Positions 1 through 6,771 of a DNA stretch of 17,207 bases are shown here, piece after piece. The position numbers and the translations under genes were made by a program. This DNA comes from CAIKZJ01 sp964626015. Its GTDB lineage: Bacteria; Bacteroidota; Ignavibacteria; Tepidaquicellales; Tepidaquicellaceae. Position 1 is the first letter of the stretch. Every line of letters begins with the position of its first letter. Where the stretch lies: contig CAZVCC010000062.1 in NCBI GenBank assembly GCA_964626015.1, forward strand, positions 1 through 17,207, read 5' to 3'. Below the pieces are notes generated by a model. It had not been told where the DNA came from and made no database searches. It saw only the letters and a program-made list of their open reading frames with translations.

Positions 1-47
1 GAGTTTTCCAATCTTGAGCCAAAACCTGTTTGTGCGGTTGATGCCAT
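1..47 (-). CDS. N-terminus of an unidentified protein, cut by the window edge
   Basis: An ATG at 45-47 on the minus strand opens a frame of 15 codons that runs off the left edge. The visible residues are MASTAQTGFGSRLEN. The start is supported by a strong Shine-Dalgarno sequence, AAAGGAGT, five bases upstream. Too little protein is visible to assign a family. The gene points away from the decayed insertion sequence at 145-689, so its promoter should lie in the 61-144 gap or inside the element's end. It is called a gene because of the ribosome binding site alone. Confidence 0.5.
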   Translation of the reverse strand, partial: MASTAQTGFGSRLEN

Positions 48-52
48 TTTTA

Positions 53-60
53 ACTCCTTT
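53..60 (-). promoter_or_regulatory. Shine-Dalgarno site of the leftmost gene
   Basis: On the minus strand this reads AAAGGAGT, five bases before the ATG at 45-47. It is one of very few strong ribosome binding sites in the window; most genes here have none. It is the main reason for calling the truncated frame at 1-47 a gene. Confidence 0.5.
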
Positions 61-144
61 TAGATTTAAAGGAAAAAGCGCTTGTTAGAACTTTTTGGTT
101 TTATAAGTAATATTCAAGTGAAAAAACAACTTCGTAAAATTTTT

Positions 145-159
145 CTAAGTACACGACAA
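145..159 (+). repeat. Left terminal inverted repeat of the IS remnant
   Basis: Reads CTAAGTACACGACAA inward from the left. It matches the inward reading of 675-689 (CTTAGTACACGACAA) at 14 of 15 positions. The transposase stop codon (TAG on the minus strand, 145-147) falls inside it. Confidence 0.7.
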
Positions 160-528
160 TAATTTAAAGACTTGAACGTAATCGTTAAGTATGTTTCCTG
201 AAAGTATTTGGTGTATCATATTAATCAAATAATCTAAACCTCTTCTGAAATAACCAATTGTTTTTCTGCCATATTTATTAATTCGTATTTTTATTTTCGA
301 GTCCAGCCATAAAGTTGTGAATATTGACCAGACATATGCTATGCTTATTAGAAATATTAATTTCTCAATCTTGTATAAATGATGTAAGTGTGTATCCTCA
401 AAATTGAATCCCCGCGTTTTGAATGCTCCAAACATATTCTCGATTGACCATCTTTGCTGATAAATTTTAAGGGCTTCAGTATTGTCTTTATTGGTTATTA
501 CGATACAATATTCATCCACAGTTTTCAT
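145..528 (-). pseudogene. IS4-family transposase, C-terminal fragment
   Basis: The 127-residue frame holds the end of a DDE transposase. Its diagnostic feature is the YREK signature of the IS4 family, Y-x2-R-x3-E-x6-K, present exactly as Y23, R26, E30 and K37 in the segment YQQRWSIENMFGAFK; E30 is the third catalytic acidic residue. The first two catalytic aspartates and the whole N-terminal half are missing. The frame stays open upstream of the ATG to about 558 without a better start, so the present start codon is probably an internal methionine of the original protein. The protein cannot be active. The remaining frame has no internal stop, suggesting either recent loss of the 5' part or chance. 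Confidence 0.75.
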
Positions 529-674
529 TCCGGATACGTATGGTTTTATCCGAAAATATCATATTTATTCGGTAATTCTTATAGTAATTCATTCTTAGCG
601 CCTTTTGTTATTTAATTAATTTTTAAATTAATAACTTAACTTCAGGAGCTATCTTTCTTGTTTCCTCTTACTTT

Positions 675-689
675 TTGTCGTGTACTAAG
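675..689 (-). repeat. Right terminal inverted repeat of the IS remnant
   Basis: The minus strand reads CTTAGTACACGACAA inward, the partner of 145-159. The bases outside (690 onward) show no direct repeat of the sequence left of 145. This end lies only about 80 bp upstream of the prenyl synthase start at 768, so the element forms part of that gene's upstream region. Confidence 0.68.
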
Positions 690-767
690 GAATCGATTAT
701 CGCATATCGTTTATCACTTCTTTATGATTTTATTTTGTCTATTTTCATATGAAACAATAAGTTATTA

Positions 768-1754
768 ATGACAAATTTTAAAGAGAGATACGACTTTTAT
801 AAAAACCTGATTGAAAACAAGTTGGTTACTTTCACCCCGAAAGTAACCCCAATCGGCATATACGAACCGATGAAATACATTCTTGACGGCGGCGGCAAAA
901 GAATCCGACCAATGCTGTTAATTATTTGCTGTGAAGCTGTAGGAGGAAAAGCCGAAGATGCCCTCGATGCTGCGGCTGCTATAGAAATACTTCACAACTT
1001 CACGCTCGTACATGATGACATAATGGACAATGCTGATACACGCAGAGGTAAGGAAACTATCCATAAAAAATGGGATAGTAATACAGCTATACTCGCAGGT
1101 GACGGTTTGCTCGGTTATGCTTATAAATCTCTCCTTAAAACAAAATCCGACAGAATTCAGGAAATCGCAAAATCATTCACGGAAGCTATTATTGAAGTAT
1201 GCGAAGGACAAAGCTTCGATAAAGAATTTGAACTAAGAAAAAAGGTTGGGATTGATGATTACATCATGATGATTGACAAAAAAACTTCCGAGCTCTTAAA
1301 ATGCTGCGCTGAAATCGGAGCTCTCATTGGGAATGCTTCCGGCAGTGAAATTGAAGCTTTGAAGTACTATGCACTCTATACAGGACTAGCTTTTCAGATT
1401 CAGGACGACCTGCTTGATATCATAGCCGACGAGAAAAAATTCGGCAAAAAAATCGGGGGCGACCTTTACGAAGGAAAGAAAACTTATCTCTTATTAAAAG
1501 CCCTTGAATGTGCCGTTGATACAGGAGATAAACAGCTTCTTCTTTACGTTATTGAGAATAAAGGCGTTAAAAATTCGGAAGAAGTCATGAAAGTTAAAAA
1601 TGTTTACATCAAATATGGTGTACTCGAATCCGCTGAAAAAAAGGTTGAAGAGTATACAACAATGGCAAATGAACAGCTTGCTCACATAAAAGAATCAGAC
1701 GCTAAAAATATGCTTAAATGGTTTTCCGATATGTTATTAAAAAGAACGTCGTAG
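768..1754 (+). CDS. Short-chain polyprenyl (FPP/GGPP-type) diphosphate synthase
   Basis: This trans-prenyltransferase condenses isopentenyl diphosphate with allylic diphosphates to make C15-C20 (possibly longer) precursors for quinones and the undecaprenyl carrier. The 328 residues show all family landmarks: GGGKRIRP at 41-48, the first aspartate-rich motif DDIMD at 83-87 followed by RRG (92-94), and the second, DDLLD, at 213-217. Substrate-binding KT (172-173) and Q210 are also in place. The first motif has no two-residue insertion and is preceded by F78 at position -5 and T79 at -4. A single aromatic near the cavity floor fits a short-chain enzyme, but the exact product length cannot be read from this. 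The pattern (YEP before GGGKRIRP, then TAILAGD) is the Bacteroidetes-type FPP/GGPP synthase rather than the octaprenyl type. No Shine-Dalgarno is visible. The HPr gene follows after 6 bp. Confidence 0.92.
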   Translation: MTNFKERYDFYKNLIENKLVTFTPKVTPIGIYEPMKYILDGGGKRIRPMLLIICCEAVGGKAEDALDAAAAIEILHNFTLVHDDIMDNADTRRGKETIHKKWDSNTAILAGDGLLGYAYKSLLKTKSDRIQEIAKSFTEAIIEVCEGQSFDKEFELRKKVGIDDYIMMIDKKTSELLKCCAEIGALIGNASGSEIEALKYYALYTGLAFQIQDDLLDIIADEKKFGKKIGGDLYEGKKTYLLLKALECAVDTGDKQLLLYVIENKGVKNSEEVMKVKNVYIKYGVLESAEKKVEEYTTMANEQLAHIKESDAKNMLKWFSDMLLKRTS

Positions 1755-1760
1755 GTACTG

Positions 1761-2027
1761 ATGATATTAAAAAATGTTACAATTGTCAACAAAGCAGGTA
1801 TGCATACAAGACCCGCATCCACTATCGTCAGAATCGCCGCTAAGTACAAGGCAGATTTTTTCCTTTCAAGGGATGGATTTGAAGTCAATGGCAAATCAAT
1901 AATTGGAGTAATGACTCTTGCGGCGGAAGAAGGAGCTGTACTTGAACTAAGGTTCGATGGTCCAGACGAAAAGGAACTATGCAAAGAAATGGTTGATTTC
2001 TTCGAGCGGGGTTTTGACGAGCTTTGA
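1761..2027 (+). CDS. ptsH: HPr family phosphocarrier protein
   Basis: HPr passes phosphate from enzyme I to sugar permeases of the phosphotransferase system and, in many bacteria, also serves as a regulator phosphorylated by HprK. The 88 residues are normal family length. The active-site histidine is H15 within NKAGMHTRPAS (with R17 and P18), and the regulatory serine is S46 within NGKSIIGVM; both fall at the canonical numbers, which also fixes the start. The gene begins 6 bp after the prenyl synthase stop, so the two are probably cotranscribed, although no metabolic link between them is obvious. No enzyme I, HprK or permease gene is in the window, so a transport role is not demonstrated; a regulatory role is equally possible. 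The ptsH symbol rests on homology only. Confidence 0.88.
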   Translation: MILKNVTIVNKAGMHTRPASTIVRIAAKYKADFFLSRDGFEVNGKSIIGVMTLAAEEGAVLELRFDGPDEKELCKEMVDFFERGFDEL

Positions 2028-2232
2028 TTAAGATTTATCGTCCTATTTTCCATTGATGACTTTTATAATCTTTTTGAACGTTACTTCCAGCAGCTTTTTC
2101 AAAATTTATAACTTATTTAAATTGCTGTTTTCCTAATCTTATTTTTCACCCCCTTATTTTTTTACTACTGGACAATATTATCCGAAACCCGAATTCTTTA
2201 CCCTAATATTTAAGTATACCCTCCCATTATAT

Positions 2233-2400
2233 ATCACAAAATAATTTAAAATTTGGACACGAAAATTCTCATTTAGAAAATTTTTTACTCCCCCAAAATG
2301 GCTGTTTTCTAAAATAAGTTATTGTGTTTTTAATCACTTAAAATTTTAAAAATATTTTTAAATATTTTTATCATGTCCAAATTCTGATTTTTATTGTGAT
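2233..2400. repeat. Long imperfect inverted repeat
   Basis: ATCACAA at 2233-2239 is mirrored by TTGTGAT at 2394-2400, and ATTTGGACACG at 2251-2261 is mirrored by CATGTCCAAAT at 2372-2382 (10 of 11 matches). The spacing between the paired blocks is 11 bp on both sides, so the four words form one nested arrangement. The central ~110 bp is A+T-rich and pairs only loosely. It could be a relic of a small mobile element or a cruciform/hairpin; chance pairing in A+T-rich DNA is not excluded. Confidence 0.4.
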
Positions 2401-2503
2401 TAATAATGAAAGGTGTATATTCTAAATCTTTTCGCTTTTTTCGCTTATAACTGATTACTTCTTACTTTTTACAGATTTCCGGTTATTTATTTTTTGTTTT
2501 TCA

Positions 2504-2540
2504 CTGGTTTCTGAACGCTGGTTTCTGAACGCTGGTTTCT
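2504..2540. repeat. 14-bp tandem repeat, 2.6 copies
   Basis: The unit CTGGTTTCTGAACG occurs perfectly at 2504-2517 and 2518-2531, and its first nine bases repeat at 2532-2540. The copies are identical. The repeat lies about 160 bp upstream of the phosphoesterase start. The unit is not a multiple of three and lies in no open frame, so it is noncoding. Confidence 0.85.
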
Positions 2541-2697
2541 AATTGGTCTCTCCTTGCACTTAGATTAGTCTCAAATTAGGCTTGTATGGTCAAGGGTTTT
2601 TTGTCGATTTTGAGGATAATATGTATATGATTTTAAATACTAAATTGATTTTATAAAATGCACAAAAGGTCTATATTATACAAAAAGAACAGTTACT

Positions 2698-3789
2698 TTG
2701 AAAATATTTTTACTCATATTCACTTTAATCCTTAATTCAGCTTCGGCAAGCGTCAGTAACACACATTATAAGGATTCCTTATTTAGCAGCGATGGTCCTA
2801 TTGTCTATTATTCAGAAGGTAAAACTTATGCTGCAGGTATTACACCTCATGATAATATTTTCAAATCATACACTAAAAGTATTTCAAAAACAGAATCCCT
2901 TTCATGCTTCGTGGATGAGACTAAACAAAGCTTCTCTTTTAAATTAAAACGTGAAATCAAAAACGAAAATGATATTTATCCTATACCTTCCAAAATGCTA
3001 ATGATTTCTGATATAGAGGGTAACTTCAACGGCTTTTGGATGATTTTAAAAGGTGCGGGAGTTATTGACAGTAATTTTAACTGGATTTTCGGTTCAGGCC
3101 ATCTTGTCATTAACGGCGATATGTTCGACCGCGGACTTAACGTTACGGAATGCCTCTGGCTTATTTACAAACTTGAAAGTGAAGCGGAAAGTGCCGGTGG
3201 TAAAGTACATTTTATTTTGGGTAACCACGATGTTATGAACTTAATCGGCGATTACAGATATCTCAGACAGAAATACTTTGTTAATGCCGATTCGGTTAAA
3301 ATCCCTTATGAAAATTGGTATTCTGTCAATACAGAACTTGGCAGATGGCTGAGAAGTAAGAATTGTATCGAACTCATTGGAAATACCTTGTTTGTTCATG
3401 GCGGTATTGGAGGCTCATTTCCATTCTCAAAATTTACTATCAATGAAATTAACAGCGAATTTCGAAAACGACTTGACTCGGGACTTTCTAAACAGGAAGT
3501 AAAAGAAGACGTTTTTATTGGCAGAAGCAGTCCTGTTTGGTACAGAGGAATAGCTCAAAACACCGTCTCACATGAACAGTTAGACAGCATTCTGTCGCAT
3601 TTCGACGCAGAGAAAATTGTTCTGGGACATACTATCTTTGAAAAAATTCAATACATGTACAACTTAAAGGTAATTGTTATTGACCTTGAACACAAACAAA
3701 ATTCTGATAACGGTTTTATGAATGCTCTGTATTTTGAAGAAGGTGATTATTATGTTATTAACGACAAAGGCGTTAAGTTTGTTTTATGA
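2698..3789 (+). CDS. Exported calcineurin-like metallophosphoesterase
   Basis: A metal-dependent phosphatase of the PPP/Shewanella-like phosphatase type, probably acting outside the cytoplasm. The start is TTG at 2698; the frame has no ATG near the N-terminus, and translation from TTG gives a good signal peptide (lysine, hydrophobic LLIFTLIL, then SASAS) covering about residues 1-18. The motifs run in order: SDIEGN, GDMFDRG, GNHD, HGGIGG and GHT. The GD/GNHD and late-histidine motifs are intact. The first motif is D-I-E-G rather than the usual D-x-H-G, so a glutamate replaces a metal-binding histidine. The middle segment, NVTECLWLIYKLE up to GNHDVMNL, is a familiar Bacteroidetes pattern. Substrate unknown. 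The gene stands alone, converging on the T9SS cargo gene and sharing the terminator at 3957-3991. Confidence 0.82.
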   Translation: MKIFLLIFTLILNSASASVSNTHYKDSLFSSDGPIVYYSEGKTYAAGITPHDNIFKSYTKSISKTESLSCFVDETKQSFSFKLKREIKNENDIYPIPSKMLMISDIEGNFNGFWMILKGAGVIDSNFNWIFGSGHLVINGDMFDRGLNVTECLWLIYKLESEAESAGGKVHFILGNHDVMNLIGDYRYLRQKYFVNADSVKIPYENWYSVNTELGRWLRSKNCIELIGNTLFVHGGIGGSFPFSKFTINEINSEFRKRLDSGLSKQEVKEDVFIGRSSPVWYRGIAQNTVSHEQLDSILSHFDAEKIVLGHTIFEKIQYMYNLKVIVIDLEHKQNSDNGFMNALYFEEGDYYVINDKGVKFVL

Positions 3790-3956
3790 AATCATTTAAC
3801 TTCAGGGAATAAATCAGAAAATATTTTTCCTCGCCGCCCGAAAAGAAATACAGATACTGAAAAAATCAACGCTCATAAGAATTGAACAAGTCTCGAGATT
3901 TCTCATCTGTATTCTTTTTCTGTTTCACATTCTGCAATAAAAAGAAAATCAAAAAC

Positions 3957-3991
3957 AAAAACTCACCAAACTTTTTGTAAGGTGAGTTTTT
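3957..3991. terminator. Bidirectional intrinsic terminator
   Basis: AAAAACTCACC (3957-3967) pairs perfectly with GGTGAGTTTTT (3981-3991) across a 13-base loop. The stem ends in A-runs and T-runs on opposite sides, so it can stop transcription in both directions. It lies between the convergent genes ending at 3789 (plus) and 4004 (minus), only about a dozen bases from the latter's stop codon. The remainder of the 3790-4003 gap shows nothing else. Confidence 0.8.
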
Positions 3992-4003
3992 ACAATCCTT
4001 TTA

Positions 4004-5047
4004 TTATTTTATTAATGTCATCTTTTTTACACTGACAAAATTCCCTGCAGATATACGGTAAAAGTATATTCCCGATGTCAAACCCGAAGCGTCAAAGTTC
4101 GTCTCGTATTTACCCGCATTTAACTTCTCATTTACAAGATTCTTCACTTCCCTTCCAAGATTGTCAAATATGGTAAGGTTCACGAATCCTTCTTTCGGTA
4201 TCGCAAACGATATTTTTGTACCGGGATTGAATGGATTTGGATAGTTTTGATTTAACATATATTCCGAAGGCACTTCGGTTGATATCTGAGAAATTCCGAC
4301 AGGCTGGCTGTTCGTTATTGTTACCATTTTTCCGTATGTAGTACCCGCTAATGTAGTGATCGCGCTGTTAGTAATCTGAAACAACGGAAATTTATTCGTT
4401 CCATTAAACCAGCTGTATGTTGTAAGTGATGTTGTCGTTACTATACCAAAAATCCCAATAACTGATGAATCAACTATTGTTTGCACCTGCTTTACCCTTA
4501 ATACATTGCTGTAAGTTCCTGTTGGTAGTGTTATCGTTCCGTAAGCATCGCCTGTAACATTCATTGTTCCTCTTCTGTAAACAGTCGCAGGTGCCGCAGT
4601 GAACTGAGCCTGAAAAACATCAGTGAAATTTGTATTGTATGTAAATGGATATTGCATTACAATCTGTGAATTTGAGTTAACTACAGTCGAAACAGACGTC
4701 ACGGTACCTAAATTCAATATCTGGCTGGATGAAGTTTGGTAATATGTGTATGCAGATGCTGACTGCTGATACTGTGCAACATTTGCACTCGGAAATGATG
4801 AACCGTTTGGAGTGGATGATGGCAAAACGTACGTGAGTTCTGTAGAATCATTCGCAATGATTATTGATGAAAAATTCCAGTTTTGATTCGCTCCTGAATT
4901 CCCGGGTTGTACATTAGTTGTATCAACCGACCTGAAAACAAATCTATCACCAACAGTTGGATTGTAAGACGGTGTTATTGTAATCTGTGCAAACGCATTA
5001 GCCATTGCTATTGCTAAAATAAAAAACGTAATAGTAATTTTTTTCAT
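4004..5047 (-). CDS. Secreted protein with type IX secretion sorting domain
   Basis: A cargo of the Bacteroidetes type IX secretion system: exported by Sec, then moved across the outer membrane and released or anchored using the C-terminal domain. The 347 residues begin with a clear signal peptide (MKK, hydrophobic stretch, cleavage after AFA near residue 20). They end with an ~80-residue type A sorting domain that starts at NQNYPNPFNPGT, continues through GREVKNLV and SGIYFYRI, and finishes with KKMTLIK. The middle (about 21-255) is rich in Ser, Thr, Asn, Gln and Val and looks beta-rich; no enzymatic motif is seen, so its function is unknown. It is transcribed separately from tadA upstream (72-bp gap) and ends at the shared terminator at 3957-3991. 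Its presence implies a T9SS machine elsewhere in the genome. Confidence 0.85.
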   Translation of the reverse strand: MKKITITFFILAIAMANAFAQITITPSYNPTVGDRFVFRSVDTTNVQPGNSGANQNWNFSSIIIANDSTELTYVLPSSTPNGSSFPSANVAQYQQSASAYTYYQTSSSQILNLGTVTSVSTVVNSNSQIVMQYPFTYNTNFTDVFQAQFTAAPATVYRRGTMNVTGDAYGTITLPTGTYSNVLRVKQVQTIVDSSVIGIFGIVTTTSLTTYSWFNGTNKFPLFQITNSAITTLAGTTYGKMVTITNSQPVGISQISTEVPSEYMLNQNYPNPFNPGTKISFAIPKEGFVNLTIFDNLGREVKNLVNEKLNAGKYETNFDASGLTSGIYFYRISAGNFVSVKKMTLIK

Positions 5048-5119
5048 AATGTAACTGATTAAGTTTACAAATAAGTTTTACTTTAAAACGCTAATACAAT
5101 AGAGTAAAGTTCCTAAGTT

Positions 5120-5587
5120 TTAATGATTTGTGTAATTACGTTTCGAATTGAAAAAAGATTTTAATATACTGCTGCATTCAGCATCAAGAATGCCGCCGTA
5201 AACATTTACGGTGTGATTTAATGATATGTTGTTTGTGATGTTAAGCACTGAGCCGCATGCTCCGGCTTTATTGTCGTAAGCACCGAAATATAGATTGTCA
5301 ATCTTCGAAAGAACTATTGCACCCGCACACATTGAGCAGGGCTCTAATGTTACGTACATTGAACAGCCCTTAAGTACTTTACTTTCAAGCGAAGCAAATG
5401 CAGAGGTTATAGCTATCATTTCTGCATGTGCAGTAGCATCATTCAAAGATTCTATTTGGTTGTATGCTTTTGCAATTAATTTATTTTCAAAAACAATAAC
5501 ACAACCAACCGGCACTTCCCCCATTTCATAAGCTTTTTCAGCCTCTTTTAGTGCGTATTTCATCAGGCGGGAATGCTCTTCTGTCAT
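5120..5587 (-). CDS. tadA: tRNA-specific adenosine deaminase TadA
   Basis: TadA deaminates adenosine 34 of the tRNA-Arg(ACG) anticodon to inosine, allowing one tRNA to read several arginine codons. The 155 residues carry the cytidine-deaminase-fold zinc site: H54 and E56 (the proton-shuttling glutamate) in TAHAEM, and C84 and C87 in EPCSMCAGA. The motif EVPVG near the N-terminus and the length fit TadA rather than guanine or cytosine deaminases, although those relatives share the zinc motif. The ATG (5585-5587) overlaps the stop of the upstream gene by four bases (ATGA), indicating translational coupling with the deacetylase-fold gene. The final residues, RNYTNH, are not conserved in the family. 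Confidence 0.93.
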   Translation of the reverse strand: MTEEHSRLMKYALKEAEKAYEMGEVPVGCVIVFENKLIAKAYNQIESLNDATAHAEMIAITSAFASLESKVLKGCSMYVTLEPCSMCAGAIVLSKIDNLYFGAYDNKAGACGSVLNITNNISLNHTVNVYGGILDAECSSILKSFFNSKRNYTNH

Positions 5588-6768
5588 CCCGTAACTTCGG
5601 TTTTTACTTCCTGCTCTGCCAATCTCTGTCTTCGTTTCATTATTTCTGAAAGAGTAAAGAAATTGTATCCTTTGCGTTTCAGTTTGAAACTTTCATTTCT
5701 GAACACCTGCATGTCTTCGTTGTTAAAGTTTACAAGATAGATGATACTTCTTGCTCCCTTCTGGCTTCTGAGTATTATATCATTGAAGAAAGCTTTTATC
5801 TTTTTTTCGCTGTCCTCCTCCGAATCAAACTTAACGAGTATCGTGTCTTTGTACGCTTTTAAATGGTACCTTGAAAATTCTGTGAGAAGGTCTGTTTCGT
5901 AAGGATTTATTCTTCTCGGATTGAGCAATATTACAGCTGCAGCTTTATCATACTCGTAACACATTGACCTTACTTTTGAACGCCAGACCTTTGAAGGCAT
6001 TTCATATTTGAATTCGGCGAGCAAATCATCCTCAGTTCCTATATCAGCGAAAATGACATAATCACGCTTTGAATCAAGAACAACCGTCTGAGCATCGATT
6101 TTTGAAACAATATCTGGAAGCACAACTGAAAATTTATCGGGCAGCGCCAGAAGTTTTTCCAGATCCCCTATTGAGTTATCCTCCACCTTGTTGATTATTA
6201 AACAGATATCAGCAGACTCGCGTTTTATGTTGTCTGAAAATACGAGGTTCACATTTCCTATTGTTTTACGGGAGGAATCTTTTTTGTTGTAAATATTTAT
6301 CAGCAGGTTTCTTGATCTCGGGTCTTCATTTCCTGTACAATCAAAATCCAGTTCGTATAAAGAATTTCTAAGCGCAAGGTTAAACTCCGATGAAGAGACA
6401 TCTTTCGGGATTGTGATTTCACGTGAGAACCATAAAACCTCATTGATGTTCAGTTTTGTGGTTTTCTTCGTTTTCTCCTGCTTTCCTTTTGTTTGCTTCT
6501 CTATGCTGTTATTGTCAGATAAATCTTTCACCCATTCTTTGCGGATTGCAAACAAAGAGGCTATTGAATCTATTTTCAACGGTATAATCCTTTTTAGCTC
6601 ATCGGGCGAAAGAACTTTTGAGGAAACTGTATTTAAATCTTGAACAACTGACTTTTCTTCTCGCTGGTTTAACCTGTAGATTACAAAAAGTACTATAAGC
6701 AGCAGTACAAGAAATCCAAGCAGTAACAGTTTGTTTTTGGTCGTGTTTATTTCAGAAAACTTCATCAT
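5584..6768 (-). CDS. Membrane-anchored divergent polysaccharide-deacetylase-fold protein, catalytic residues lost
   Basis: The 394-residue protein has one N-terminal transmembrane helix (about 13-31), a charged lysine-rich linker (about 90-105) and a C-terminal domain from about 185. That domain follows the layout of the divergent polysaccharide deacetylase family (YibQ-like): a strand ICLIIN (188-193), then LLALPDKFSVVLPD (206-219), and at the end KGYNFFTLSEI. Family members normally have paired aspartates after the first strand, a histidine-proline-methionine-glutamate motif, and an asparagine-histidine-methionine-glycine motif. Here the corresponding sites read NK (193-194), IFADIG and LLNPRR. 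All visible catalytic positions are therefore replaced, and a binding or scaffold role in the periplasm is more likely than catalysis. The gene starts 3 bp after the aldo/keto reductase stop and overlaps tadA by 4 bp. The family assignment is remote homology judged by eye. Confidence 0.6.
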   Translation of the reverse strand: MMKFSEINTTKNKLLLLGFLVLLLIVLFVIYRLNQREEKSVVQDLNTVSSKVLSPDELKRIIPLKIDSIASLFAIRKEWVKDLSDNNSIEKQTKGKQEKTKKTTKLNINEVLWFSREITIPKDVSSSEFNLALRNSLYELDFDCTGNEDPRSRNLLINIYNKKDSSRKTIGNVNLVFSDNIKRESADICLIINKVEDNSIGDLEKLLALPDKFSVVLPDIVSKIDAQTVVLDSKRDYVIFADIGTEDDLLAEFKYEMPSKVWRSKVRSMCYEYDKAAAVILLNPRRINPYETDLLTEFSRYHLKAYKDTILVKFDSEEDSEKKIKAFFNDIILRSQKGARSIIYLVNFNNEDMQVFRNESFKLKRKGYNFFTLSEIMKRRQRLAEQEVKTEVTG

Positions 6769-6771
6769 TGT

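Larger units (their letters stand above)
145..689 (-). mobile_element. Internally deleted IS4-type insertion sequence remnant
   Basis: A C-terminal transposase fragment is bounded by inverted copies of CTWAGTACACGACAA. The left copy is at 145-159 and the right copy, on the opposite strand, at 675-689; they match at 14 of 15 positions. The transposase stop codon lies at the first bases of the left repeat. IS4-family elements are normally well over 1 kb, so a 545-bp span means most of the transposase, including the first two catalytic aspartates, was deleted while both ends were kept. The lost segment should lie between the end of the open frame (about 558) and the right repeat (675). I see no matching target-site duplication in the bases just outside the repeats (TAAAATTTTT on the left, GAATCGATTA on the right). 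The copy therefore looks old or rearranged. It cannot move by itself, but could in principle be mobilised by a full-length relative. Confidence 0.7.
2028..2697. other. 670-bp gene-free, A+T-rich intergenic region
   Basis: No frame of coding character, tRNA or riboswitch is recognisable here. The stretch holds a long imperfect inverted repeat (2233-2400), runs of A and T (2338-2370), a 14-bp tandem repeat (2504-2540), and presumably the promoter of the phosphoesterase gene at 2698. No clear hairpin-plus-T terminator follows the HPr gene. Two short words, gctgtttt near 2124 and near 2301, recur, but not as an ordered repeat. Confidence 0.6.

Noticed and set aside
1682..2053. A 123-codon minus-strand frame over the HPr gene
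   Set aside because: Its protein is a low-complexity Ser/Pro stretch antisense to an HPr gene that has both canonical residues.
2504..2540. Short CRISPR-like array
   Set aside because: The copies are adjacent without spacers and only 14 bp long; no cas gene is in the window.
2658..2660. ATG upstream of the phosphoesterase as its start
   Set aside because: It is out of frame with the phosphoesterase; the TTG at 2698 is in frame and directly precedes a good signal peptide.
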